Assembly (NCBI GenBank): GCA_003577005.1
Contig: QEUW01000001.1
Location: 1-64,000 of the forward strand
Origin: Chloroflexota bacterium
GTDB taxonomy: Bacteria; Chloroflexota; Anaerolineae; Caldilineales; Caldilineaceae
Direction of reading: 5' to 3'
DNA: 64,000 bases
The notes beneath the pieces were generated by a model that saw nothing but the letters and a program-made list of their open reading frames with translations, was not told the DNA's origin and searched no databases. This document shows, piece by piece, positions 54,244 to 64,000 of this stretch; position 1 is the stretch's first letter; each line of letters opens with the position of its first letter. The position numbers and the translations under genes are program-made.

Positions 54244-54327
54244 CATTGGTCCTCGGTCACTGGCCATTCGTCATTGGTAGCCGGAGATGTTGCGCCGAAA
54301 CCAATGACCAATGACAAATGACCAATG
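54244..54327. repeat. Heptamer-word hairpin between opp permease genes
   Basis: Left: CATTGGT-CCTCGGT-CACTGGC-CATTCGT-CATTGG (54244-54277), five 7-base words. Right: CCAATGA-CCAATGA-CAAATGA-CCAATG (54301-54327), four 7-base words complementary to them. It starts 14 bases upstream of the OppC start codon (54230) and so is in its leader. Confidence 0.85.
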
Positions 54328-54331
54328 CAAC

Positions 54332-55345
<1,014 letters not shown>

Positions 55346-55370
55346 GATTTATAGACTGCGAGATCAGGAG

Positions 55371-55421
55371 ACTGGAGATTAGAGACCGGAGATTGGCTGC
55401 CTCCAGTCTCTGATCTCCAGT
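55371..55421. repeat. GGAGATTAGAGA-word hairpin
   Basis: ACTGGAGATTAGAGACCGGAG (shown in two parts: ACTGGAGATTA and GAGACCGGAG, 55371-55391) pairs with 55401-55421 at 19 of 21 positions. Words are 7-8 bases (GGAGACT, GGAGATTA, GAGACC). It lies between the binding-protein stop and the OppB start codon. Confidence 0.75.
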
Positions 55422-55431
55422 ATCTCAACAC

Positions 55432-57246
<1,815 letters not shown>

Positions 57247-57891
57247 GTGGGTTTCCTCCTTTGGTCAAGAGTTGGGAAGCACGTGCAGGCAGAGTCGCTC
57301 AGAGAGCGACCAAGGGTTTGTCTGGTAACGCGTGCGAGGCTTCTTTCAGCGAGTGCATGAACGCGCTTCTTGCCGGGCAAAACCGATAACACTGAATACA
57401 GCGGGATCCTGTGGGACAAAACTCTGATGCCGAGCAAGCAGGAAAATCATTGGGAGTAAACTGCAACCGCTTGCTCACAGCCCAGTATAGCGGTAATGTC
57501 CAAAATCGTCAAACCGGCCCCAAAGTTGGGATCCGTCCAGAAAAAGGGGCAGGTTTGCATGACCACCTTCCCGGAAGGGGGCGCAAGATGGCTTCTCGAC
57601 CAGGCTCTTTTGGCCCTCTTTCGGGAAGGTCTACAGGATCCCTAATCCCGGACGCACCCCTGGATCCTGGGTGTGTCCAAAATTTGGAGCAAACCCGTAT
57701 TCCGGGAAAGGGCCGGAAAGTTTCTGATCGTTCACCGCGATGGCGGCCCTTTCCCGGAATGCGGAGCCGGGGCAAGCCGCCCCCAATCCCGGACGCACCC
57801 CCGGATCCTCTGCGCGTGGCATCAAGATGCGCGGGTGTGATAGAATAACAGACGATCCCTTTTACCCAGCGGCGACGGAGGCGCCACCTAT
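57247..57891. other. 645-base gap with a complex repeat block
   Basis: The left 240 bases are the leader of the opp operon. From about 57490 to 57830 comes a block of direct and inverted repeats (entered separately). Plus-strand frames through it encode only repeat-derived Pro/Arg-rich sequence and are not believed. The rest near 57840-57891 is the leader of the thioredoxin-like gene. Confidence 0.6.
57530..57815. repeat. Composite repeat block with CCCGGA and GGATCC words
   Basis: A perfect 16-bp inverted repeat ATTCCGGGAAAGGGCC (57699-57714, complement 57745-57760) encloses 30 bases; an earlier, weaker pair uses TTCCCGGAA (about 57570) and TTTCGGGAA (about 57620). AATCCCGGACGCACCC is repeated directly at about 57643 and 57785, each time followed by (C/T)TGGATCCT or CCGGATCCT. 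GGACGCACCC-CTGGATCCT-GGGTGTGTCC forms another stem (about 57650-57678). The block looks like two related units of about 140 bases. Confidence 0.7.
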
Positions 57892-58320
57892 ATGATTATG
57901 CACGGACAAAACAGGCATCCTATCGCTTCTCTATGTCTTCTCATTCTCTTGGCTGGTACGGTGGTGGCCCTGGCAGCATGCGGTGGCGGTCAAACGACCC
58001 CGGCCAACGCGGATACGAGCAGCCCCCGCATTGCAGGCGAGGGCATTACCTTTCTCTATTTTTTCCGGGATAACTGCCCTCCATGCGCCACGATGGACCC
58101 GGTTGTCGCCAGTTTGGAGAGTGACTACGGTGATCGGCTGTCGGTTCAACGTTACAATGCCGACAGCGACGAAGGTCGCCAGCTGATGGAGCAATACGAC
58201 CTCAGAGATGCTCCCAGCTATGCCATGGTCGGGCCCGATGGCGCCAAGCTGTGGGGTCTCACCGGACCCATCCACCGCGATATGCTGCGCCAGCAAGTGC
58301 AATTGCGCGTCGGCAGGTAG
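57892..58320 (+). CDS. Thioredoxin-fold lipoprotein
   Basis: 142 residues. Signal peptide with lipobox (VVALAACGGG), then a short linker and a thioredoxin fold with the active site DNCPPCATMDPVVA (CPPC) and the cis-Pro region RDAPSYAMVGPDG. It is probably anchored on the outer face of the membrane and handles disulfides or cytochrome maturation. GGAGG stands 10 bases before ATG 57892; Met 57898 is possible. It is upstream of a zinc dehydrogenase gene by about 100 bases. Confidence 0.88.
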   Translation: MIMHGQNRHPIASLCLLILLAGTVVALAACGGGQTTPANADTSSPRIAGEGITFLYFFRDNCPPCATMDPVVASLESDYGDRLSVQRYNADSDEGRQLMEQYDLRDAPSYAMVGPDGAKLWGLTGPIHRDMLRQQVQLRVGR

Positions 58321-58421
58321 ATGGCCTTTTTCTTACAGTTTCCCACAGGTACATAGCTGTGTTATGATGTGTGTACGGTCAGCGATGTAGACAGCCCCTT
58401 AAAACGAACTGGAAGCCCGCC

Positions 58422-59408
58422 ATGAAAGCACTGGTCTACCAAGCACCCTGGAAGATGACGTTGGAAGATGTCCCCGCCCCCGACCCTCAGCCCGGTGAAG
58501 TGGTCATCGCCGTCAAGGCGGTCGGTATCTGCGGGTCCGATGTCCATGGTTATACCGGCTCCACTGGACGCCGCACGCCGCCGATGATCATGGGCCACGA
58601 GTTTGGCGGTGTCGTGGTGGCCGTGGGTGAAGGGGTCACCAAGGCCAAGCCAGGTGATGAGGTGGTGGCGACGCCCATCTTTCCTTACAGCGGTGTTGGG
58701 CAGCGCCGCGTTCTGGGTGTTTTTAGCACACCAGGCGCCTACGCCGAGCAGGTGGCCGTCCACGAGTCGATGTTGTTGCCCAAACCAGCCGGCCTCTCCT
58801 GGCGGCTGGCGGCTATGTGCGAGCCGCTCTCGGTGGCGCTCCATGCCATCAGCCGCACGCCCATCCCGCTGATGGGGACGGTTGCGATTGCCGGCGCCGG
58901 CACGATTGGATTGTTAGCAATGCTAGCCGCCCGGCTGGCCGGCGCCGGTAAGGTGATTGTCACCGACCTAATCCCGCACCGGCTGGAGATGGCCGAAGAA
59001 CTGGGCGCCGACCTGGCCGTCAACATCAAAGAACAGGACCCGGTGCAGACCATCCTCGACGCTACCGGCGGCATCGGCGTCGATGTCGCCATCGAGGCTG
59101 TGGGCATTGCACCAGCTGTCCAACAAGCACATAAGGTCACACGCAACGGCGGTCACATCACCTGGATCGGCAACAGCGAGCGCATGATCGAAGTCGATAT
59201 GCAAGAAGTGGTAACACGTGAACTGACGGTAACAGGCACATACGGTTTCCAACAGGAATTCCCGCTGGCGCTGGCGGCCATAGCCAGTGGCCGTATCAAC
59301 GTCGAGCCCATGATCGAGCGTGTGGCGCCGCTGGCCGAAGGGCCGCAGATCATCGACGACCTGGCAGCTGGGCGCAGCGACCTGGTCAAGGTGATCTTGG
59401 AACCATAA
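58422..59408 (+). CDS. Medium-chain alcohol/polyol dehydrogenase without structural zinc
   Basis: 328 residues. Catalytic zinc ligands in [20 protein letters not shown] and CEPLSVA. The loop of the structural zinc is replaced by TPIFPYSGVGQRRVLGVFST, with no Cys. Rossmann motif AIAGAGTIGLLAMLAARLAG. Resembles galactitol-1-phosphate or threonine-type dehydrogenases in layout; substrate unknown. ATG 58422 follows GGAAG; the open frame above is not coding. It is followed by a GGTGC repeat and the Uma2 gene. Confidence 0.92.
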   Translation: MKALVYQAPWKMTLEDVPAPDPQPGEVVIAVKAVGICGSDVHGYTGSTGRRTPPMIMGHEFGGVVVAVGEGVTKAKPGDEVVATPIFPYSGVGQRRVLGVFSTPGAYAEQVAVHESMLLPKPAGLSWRLAAMCEPLSVALHAISRTPIPLMGTVAIAGAGTIGLLAMLAARLAGAGKVIVTDLIPHRLEMAEELGADLAVNIKEQDPVQTILDATGGIGVDVAIEAVGIAPAVQQAHKVTRNGGHITWIGNSERMIEVDMQEVVTRELTVTGTYGFQQEFPLALAAIASGRINVEPMIERVAPLAEGPQIIDDLAAGRSDLVKVILEP

Positions 59409-59474
59409 GCTGGGCTATCGCAGCGGCTTGGAAGTGGACCGGGGTGTTGCACACATAGCGCAGCGGGTAACGGA

Positions 59475-59505
59475 GGTGCATCGCACGCCATGCGTGCAAC
59501 GCACC
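59475..59505. repeat. GGTGC-type palindromic repeat, copy 6
   Basis: GGTGCATCGCACGC (59475-59488) and GCGTGCAACGCACC (59492-59505), arms identical to those of copy 1 at 3054-3084. It lies 22 bases before the Uma2 start codon. Confidence 0.85.
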
Positions 59506-59526
59506 GGCCGCTGTAAGGAGCCTTGT

Positions 59527-60348
59527 ATGACGAAAACATTGGCCGCAAAGGAGATGCCGCATTCCGGGGTGCCCTCTGGGCCCCCACCTTCGCATTTCCC
59601 AGACCGCCCCGGCTGGGTCCCGGCAGAGATCACGGCCAACTGGGACCCCAATCCCTACGCCTACCAAACCGAGGAGGAGCTGATGCCCGCCGGGGGTCTG
59701 CATGGTCAATTGCTGGCCTACATCGTCGAACTCTTGCGCTATGTGCTGGCCCGCCGTGGTCTCATGTTTCTCATCGACACCTTTCTGCTCTACCGCGACG
59801 AACGAGGAGTCAAACAGCGGATTGCGCCTGACCTCTTGCTTATGCCGGCCCGGTTCCCACCGCCGTCGGCCTACGATCTGGATGAGGAGCCACCTCCCCT
59901 GCTCCTGGTCGAAGTCACCTCGCCCAAGAGTCGCCTAGCCGACCTCGAGCACAAGGCGACCTTCTATCTGAACCTCGGTGTGCCGGCCTATCTGGCCATC
60001 GATGCTGTCAATTCAACTGGCAGGTTACGGCGCCGCATCGAACTCCACTTGTGGCGCCGGGTCGATGACGAAATGCAGGAAATGACGCCCGATGAGGATG
60101 ATGGCTTCACCCTTCCGGAGATGGGCGTACGCGTGCTGGCCGATGGACAGCGCATCCGCTTTGTCGATCTGACGACCGGCGATGAATTGCTTGATAGCGG
60201 TGAACTGGTCGCTGCTTTGGAGGCGGAACGGCAACAAAAGCTCGCCGAGCAGCAGGCGCGCCTCGCCGAGCGTGACGCACGTCTACGTGCTGAGGCCGAA
60301 CTTGCCCGTTTGCAGGCCGAATTGCGCAAACTACGTGGAGAAGAATAG
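59527..60348 (+). CDS. Uma2 family endonuclease-like protein
   Basis: 273 residues. Uma2/DUF820 domain (about 50-200) of the PD-(D/E)xK fold: RIAPDLLLMP (Asp), LLLVEVTSPKSRLADLEHKA (Glu and Lys region) and YLNLGVPAYLAIDAVNSTGR. A C-terminal coiled coil with repeats of AEQQARLAERDARLRAEAEL follows (about 225-270), common in Chloroflexota and cyanobacterial paralogues. Function is not settled; such genes are abundant and often mobile. ATG 59527 follows AAGGAG. A remnant of a second copy lies at 62605-62903. Confidence 0.93.
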   Translation: MTKTLAAKEMPHSGVPSGPPPSHFPDRPGWVPAEITANWDPNPYAYQTEEELMPAGGLHGQLLAYIVELLRYVLARRGLMFLIDTFLLYRDERGVKQRIAPDLLLMPARFPPPSAYDLDEEPPPLLLVEVTSPKSRLADLEHKATFYLNLGVPAYLAIDAVNSTGRLRRRIELHLWRRVDDEMQEMTPDEDDGFTLPEMGVRVLADGQRIRFVDLTTGDELLDSGELVAALEAERQQKLAEQQARLAERDARLRAEAELARLQAELRKLRGEE

Positions 60349-60359
60349 GAGATACTATC

Positions 60360-61397
60360 GTGCGTGCTCTGGTCAAGTATGGGCGTCAAGATGGCGATGT
60401 CGAAATTCGGGATGTGCCCGAACCGATCATCGGGCCAGATCAGGTGTTGCTGGAGGTGAAGGCTGCGGGGGTCTGCGGCTCGGATCTTCACATGTGGCGG
60501 GAAAAACAGAGTTGGGCAGTCAAGCTGCCGCTGGTGTTGGGTCACGAATTTTGCGGGGTCGTGGTCGATGTGGGCGAGAACGTTGCAAACTTTGCGGTAG
60601 GCGACCGCGTGGCCTGCGAGACCGCGGCGCAGGTCTGCAACCAGTGTGTCTACTGTCTGAGCGGAAACTACAATCTCTGCCCCAACCGGCTTGGCTACGG
60701 CGCTCTGGCCGACGGCGCTTTCACCCGTTATGTCGCCGCCCGCCCGCAGATCCTCCACCGCATTCCCGACAATGTGCCCTTTGAACACGCCGCGCTCACC
60801 GAGCCGATCTGCGTTGCCTACAACGCGCTGGTGGAGAAAACCGACATGCGTCCTGGCGACCTGGTCATAATCCAGGGGCCGGGCCCGATTGGGATCATGG
60901 CGCTCCAGGTGGCGCGGCTGCGCGGCGCGGGGACGATTGTGGTCCTGGGCACCGATGTCGATGCGCACCGGCTGGAGGTCGCCGCCGAACTCGGCGCACA
61001 CCACACGCTCAACATCCAACGAGAGGACCCGGCCCAGTTCATCCACTCGCTTGGGGACGGATTTGGCGCCGATCTCGTAGTAGATTGTACTGGTGTCAGC
61101 AAGGCGCTCAAACAGTCACTCGACCTGGTGCGCCCCAATGGACGCATCACCAAGATCGGCTGGGGGCCCCAGCCGTTGGACTTCAATCTCGACCCGCTGG
61201 TGGGCAAAGCCGTTACCTTGCAAGGGTCGTTTAGCCACACCTATCCAACCTGGGAACGGGTGCTCGGCCTGCTCTCGACCGGCCAGATCAACCTGGAGCC
61301 GGTCATTGGCGGGGTCTATGGCCTGACCGAATGGGAGGAAGCCTTTCACAAGATGGAGCAAGGCAAGAACGTAAAGTCTGTGTTGCGTATTGAGTGA
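60360..61397 (+). CDS. Zinc-dependent medium-chain dehydrogenase with structural zinc
   Basis: 345 residues, GTG start with AGGAG before it. Catalytic zinc in VCGSDLHMWRE, LGHEFCGVVVDVG and TEPICVA. The structural zinc cluster is CNQCVYCLSGNYNLC. Rossmann motif IIQGPGPIGIMALQVA. Belongs to the sorbitol/threonine/2,3-butanediol dehydrogenase family; the exact substrate cannot be told. It follows the Uma2 gene by 11 bases and is probably co-transcribed with it. Confidence 0.93.
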   Translation: MRALVKYGRQDGDVEIRDVPEPIIGPDQVLLEVKAAGVCGSDLHMWREKQSWAVKLPLVLGHEFCGVVVDVGENVANFAVGDRVACETAAQVCNQCVYCLSGNYNLCPNRLGYGALADGAFTRYVAARPQILHRIPDNVPFEHAALTEPICVAYNALVEKTDMRPGDLVIIQGPGPIGIMALQVARLRGAGTIVVLGTDVDAHRLEVAAELGAHHTLNIQREDPAQFIHSLGDGFGADLVVDCTGVSKALKQSLDLVRPNGRITKIGWGPQPLDFNLDPLVGKAVTLQGSFSHTYPTWERVLGLLSTGQINLEPVIGGVYGLTEWEEAFHKMEQGKNVKSVLRIE

Positions 61398-61470
61398 CCA
61401 CAGACCTTGCGGATTGCATACATCAACCCATCTTTTCCACATCATCATTTCCAAACAGGAGGAACAGCGT

Positions 61471-61716
61471 ATGTGGGGCTTCATCGTCTGGATCATTGTC
61501 GGTGCGATCGCCGGCTGGTTGGCCGGGCAGATCATGAAGGGGAGTGGCTTTGGGTTGTGGGGCAACATCGTAGTCGGTATTGTAGGTTCGCTCATCGGGG
61601 GTTTTCTCTTTGGTGCGCTTGGGCTGGGCTCGCCCGACAACATCATCGGCTCGCTCATAACGGCGCTGGTGGGGGCCGTGATCTTGCTGGCCATCGTGGG
61701 CGCTATTCGCCGGTAG
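61471..61716 (+). CDS. GlsB/YeaQ/YmgE family membrane protein
   Basis: 81 residues, three predicted helices rich in Gly: MWGFIVWIIVGAIAGWLAGQ, then GLWGNIVVGIVGSLIGGFLF, then a third helix ending in AIRR. The family is linked to general stress and acid tolerance, often annotated transglycosylase-associated; the biochemical role is unknown. CAGGAGGAAC precedes ATG 61471. Confidence 0.94.
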   Translation: MWGFIVWIIVGAIAGWLAGQIMKGSGFGLWGNIVVGIVGSLIGGFLFGALGLGSPDNIIGSLITALVGAVILLAIVGAIRR

Positions 61717-61877
61717 GGTGCTACGAGCACAGGTGACACCACTGTGCGACAAGGAAGTACTGCTGGCCGAAGCCGTGTTCGATTGGATTTAACGCAAACT
61801 GGCCTCCGGGGGTAGCCGCAACAGCCTTGTCTAGTCGAGCTGTTTGCGGACACCCTCGGAAGTCTTGCCTGGGTTAG

Positions 61878-62588
61878 ATGAAAATAGCTATGAGTCAATA
61901 TCAAGAGAATAAAGAGCGACAACCAATCATTCAAATCTCGCTCGACGTCACCTCTATCGAGGAGGGGCTCGATCTGGCCCGCGCCGCGGTGGCAGCCGGC
62001 GTGGACTGGCTCGAAGCCGGCACGCCGCTGATCCTGGCTGAGGGGCTCCACGGTGTGCGGGCGTTGCGCAAAGAATTCCCCGATGTGCCCCTGGTTGCCG
62101 ACCTGAAGACGATGGATGGGGCAGGTCTGGAGGCCGAGATGATGTTTCAGGCCGGCGCCAATATGGTTGTCGTCATGGGGCAGGCGCACGACGCCAGCAT
62201 CATCGAACAGGTGAAGATGGCGCGACGCTACGGCGGCAAAGTCATGTGCGATGTCATGCTCTGCCCAGACAAACCCAAACGGGCGCGCGAGGCGGAAGAC
62301 CTGGGTGTGGACTACATCATCGTCCACACCGGCTTTGATGAGCGCAACCTGATCCCCGGCCTCAGCCCGCTGGATGATCTGCCGGGTGTGCTGGCCGCGG
62401 TGACGATCCCCGTACAGGCGGTCGGCGGCCTCACCGTCGACCAGGCGATCCAGACGCTGGAGATGGGCGCCGAGATCGTTGTCTTTGGCGCACCGCTGGT
62501 CATCAGTGGTACAGAATTCAAAGCGGCTGACGACAATTTTGCGACAGTTCTGCGCGAGATTGTCCATCGTGTCAAAGGAGACACGTAA
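61878..62588 (+). CDS. HUMPS-family decarboxylase/aldolase (hexulose-6-phosphate synthase-like)
   Basis: 236 residues, (beta/alpha)8 barrel of the orotidine-monophosphate-decarboxylase superfamily. Motifs: DWLEAGTPLILAEGLHGVRA (EGTPL-type), VPLVADLKTMDGAG (catalytic DLKTMD), VVVMGQAHDASIIEQV, GVDYIIVHTGFDERN and VQAVGGLTVDQAIQTLEMGA. This pattern fits 3-hexulose-6-phosphate synthase or 3-keto-gulonate-6-phosphate decarboxylase. An isomerase-like gene (62887) lies 300 bases downstream, so a ribulose-monophosphate-type or uronate/pentose step is possible. Start is uncertain (61878 or 61890); neither has a strong site. Confidence 0.88.
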   Translation: MKIAMSQYQENKERQPIIQISLDVTSIEEGLDLARAAVAAGVDWLEAGTPLILAEGLHGVRALRKEFPDVPLVADLKTMDGAGLEAEMMFQAGANMVVVMGQAHDASIIEQVKMARRYGGKVMCDVMLCPDKPKRAREAEDLGVDYIIVHTGFDERNLIPGLSPLDDLPGVLAAVTIPVQAVGGLTVDQAIQTLEMGAEIVVFGAPLVISGTEFKAADDNFATVLREIVHRVKGDT

Positions 62589-62604
62589 GCCGTAGGAGGC
62601 AATC

Positions 62605-62903
62605 ATGACTCAAATCTTAATCGCACCCGATCCAACCCGGGAAGCACGGCAGACGGTCGGGCACGAGACAAGCAGGCCGGCCGCAAGATCACAATTTCCC
62701 CGCCAGGGCGAGCCGAATATTGGGTGGTTGTTCCGTGGGACAGGCAAGTCCGGGTCTATCGGCTTGTCGATGGGGCCTATCAACTGGCCGGGGAATTGGG
62801 TTCCGGCCAGGTCGCCCGTTCTGACGTTTTGAGGGGATTTACCATTGCCGTTGACCAACTTTTCGAATTTGAGATGGAGCACACAGATGTTCAAGAATCT
62901 TAG
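62605..62903 (+). pseudogene. Decayed Uma2 family remnant
   Basis: From about 62661 a frame reads ARDKQAGRKITISPPGRAEY and then AEYWVVVPWDRQVRVYRLVD and GELGSGQVARSDVLRGFTIA, ending at TAG 62901-62903 after VDQLFEFE. EYWVVDPxxRxVxVYRL-DG-Y and GF-IxVDxLF are the typical C-terminal motifs of Uma2/DUF820 proteins. The ATG at 62605 with AGGAGG is in another frame (MTQILIAPDPTREARQTVG) and reads out of phase. The first two thirds of the domain, including the catalytic part, are missing. The tail overlaps the start of the isomerase-like gene. Confidence 0.6.
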
Positions 62904-63741
62904 TACCGGCGCGTTGGGCGTCAAAGCAACGCTGGCGGATCAGATCGACCTGGCGCGGCGGCACGGCTTTGCTGGCATTGACTTCTCGATTACCGAGGCG
63001 CAGCAGCTGGCAAAGGAGAAGGGGAGCGGCGCACTCAAGGAACTCTTTGCTCAAGCAGGCGTCAAACCAGGCGCCTGGGGCTTTCCAGTTGATTTTCGCA
63101 GGGATGAGCAAACGTGGCGAGAAGGTCTCAAGGCCCTGCCAGAACAGGCTGCATTGGCCGCCGAACTCGGCTGTTTCCGCACTTTCACCTGGATCATTCC
63201 GGGCGACAATGAGCGCACCTTCTGGGAGAGCTTTGCTTTTCATGTGGAGCGTCTGCGCCCCGCCGCCGAGATTCTAAAAGAGCACGGTCATCGTTTCGGG
63301 TTGGAATTTATCGGCCCCAAGACGCTGCGCGACACTCGCCAACATCTTTTTGTTTATACGCTGGATGGTATGTTGGCGCTCGGCGCAGCCATCGGCACGG
63401 GCAACATGGGGCTGCTGCTGGATATCTGGCACGTCTACACCTCCCACGGCACCCACGACGATGTACGCAAGCTGGCCGCGGCGGATATCGTCGCCGTCCA
63501 TGTCAACGATGCGCCGGCTGGCAAGGAGGTGGACGAACAGCTCGACAATGTCCGCACCTTGCCCGGAGAAACCGGTGTCCTCGACATTGTCGATTTTCTC
63601 CACGCCCTGCGTGATATCGGCTATGACGGCCCTGTGACCAGCGAGCCATTCAGCCAGCGGGTGCGCGACCTGCCGCCCGAAGAGGCCGTGGCCGAAACGG
63701 CGGCGGCGATGGACAAGATCTGGCGATTGGCGGGAATTTGA
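62887..63741 (+). CDS. Sugar phosphate isomerase/epimerase-like TIM-barrel protein
   Basis: 284 residues of the xylose-isomerase-like/AP-endonuclease-2 fold. MFKNLSTGALGVKATLADQI at the start, FTWIIPGDNERTFWESFAFH and FGLEFIGPKTLRDTRQHLFV (metal Glu in LEFIGPK), then NMGLLLDIWHVYTSHGTHDD (Asp and His ligands), IVAVHVNDAPAGKEVDEQLD (His) and TSEPFSQRV (Glu). These are the metal ligands of the family. ATG 62887 follows ATGGAG; it overlaps the Uma2 remnant. Likely acts on a keto sugar in the pathway with the HPS-like enzyme. Confidence 0.92.
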   Translation: MFKNLSTGALGVKATLADQIDLARRHGFAGIDFSITEAQQLAKEKGSGALKELFAQAGVKPGAWGFPVDFRRDEQTWREGLKALPEQAALAAELGCFRTFTWIIPGDNERTFWESFAFHVERLRPAAEILKEHGHRFGLEFIGPKTLRDTRQHLFVYTLDGMLALGAAIGTGNMGLLLDIWHVYTSHGTHDDVRKLAAADIVAVHVNDAPAGKEVDEQLDNVRTLPGETGVLDIVDFLHALRDIGYDGPVTSEPFSQRVRDLPPEEAVAETAAAMDKIWRLAGI

Positions 63742-63847
63742 TAGAATGTGGATGAGGCAGAGTCAGCCGAGTTCTACGCAGTTCAGTTGCCGTGGCCGCA
63801 TTGCAGCGTACGTTGTGTTCGGCAGGTAAAGTTGTTACATATTGCTC

Positions 63848-63990
63848 AAAAACAGTAGCAACACAGAGATACACAGAGTTCGGCGCTGTGTATCCATCAT
63901 ACCAGACCACAGAGAGGGCACAGAGACCACAGAGTTTTTTCTTAGTGTGCTCTGTGCCCTCTCCGCGTTCTCCGTGTTCCTGCTGTTGCT
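63848..63990. repeat. CACAGAG-word repeat, copy 3 (at window edge)
   Basis: Words ACACAGAGAT, ACACAGAGTT, CACAGAGAGGG, CACAGAGACC and ACAGAG on the left, then GTGTGCTCTGTGCCC, CTCCGCGTTCTCCGTGTTCC and TGCTGTTGCTTTT on the right. The outer arms (AAAAACAGTAGCAACACAGAG and the terminal part) are only partly complementary. It is longer than copies 1 and 2, and is placed in the 3' gap after the isomerase-like gene. Nothing else is seen in this last 250 bases. Confidence 0.7.
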
Positions 63991-64000
63991 TTTGACCTAT

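Noticed and set aside
57411..57848. 145-codon plus-strand open frame
   Set aside because: It runs through the composite repeat block, repeats itself (IPDAPLDP, IPDAPPDP) and has no ribosome site or known motif.

Overview
The window is a 64 kb chromosomal stretch of a GC-rich, heterotrophic, probably aerobic bacterium. I infer Chloroflexota (Anaerolineae/Caldilineae-like) from gene style: Thr/Pro-rich linkers behind single membrane anchors, a YLPLV motif in secreted proteins, many sugar/peptide ABC importers, medium-chain and short-chain dehydrogenases, an Uma2 nuclease and a prkA-yhbH-spoVR operon. This is not proven: there is no rRNA gene, and I recognise no tRNA. No prophage, CRISPR array, transposase gene or plasmid backbone is visible.

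Layout. 1-1.0 kb: end of an ABC-2 export permease pair, the second permease frameshifted. 1.1-8.6 kb: nitronate monooxygenase, secreted cupredoxin, malic enzyme (maeB), a CBM9-like anchored protein coupled to a small membrane protein, and a cysteine-poor ribosomal protein S4 standing alone. 8.7-12.1 kb: sugar ABC importer (two permeases and a Tat/lipobox binding protein). 12.4-14.6 kb: divergent marR/yceI with near-consensus promoters, and an SDR. 15-20.2 kb: large BTAD-AAA-TPR regulator, a small protein and a BBE-type flavin oxidase. 20.3-27.6 kb: haloperoxidase/PAP2-like lipoprotein, a small lipoprotein, a LysE exporter overlapping a penicillin acylase, and an APH-like kinase. 27.8-29.8 kb: PuuD-like amidotransferase overlapping queA. 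29.8-37.3 kb: dehydrogenases, PPOX protein, beta-lactamase-like hydrolase, DUF3500 protein and xylitol-type dehydrogenase. 37.4-45.2 kb: VIT/VWA protein, then prkA-yhbH-spoVR behind a long structured leader. 45.2-51.2 kb: PhyH dioxygenase, beta-hydroxyacid-dehydrogenase-like protein, alpha/beta hydrolase, subtilase and response regulator. 51.2-57.2 kb: Opp/Dpp operon whose binding-protein gene carries an in-frame amber codon. 57.9-64 kb: thioredoxin-like lipoprotein, two Zn dehydrogenases, Uma2 nuclease, YeaQ-type membrane protein, HPS-like decarboxylase, a decayed Uma2 remnant and a sugar-phosphate isomerase-like protein.

The most unusual content is between the genes. More than twenty inverted repeats sit in the gaps, often starting at a stop codon. 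One class is built from tandem 7-9 nt words in one arm and complementary words in the other, with a different word at most loci (for example heptads after prkA, after yhbH and inside the opp operon; octads inside queA; nonads after maeB). A second class is a dispersed GGTGCAACGCAC/GGTGCATCGCAC hairpin with six copies, three of them nested in a larger inverted repeat. A third is a CACAGAG-word hairpin with three copies. One octad element lies in frame inside queA and lengthens the protein. These elements resemble the heptanucleotide STRR repeats known from heterocystous cyanobacteria, but arranged as hairpins; this is the strongest candidate for something not yet well described.
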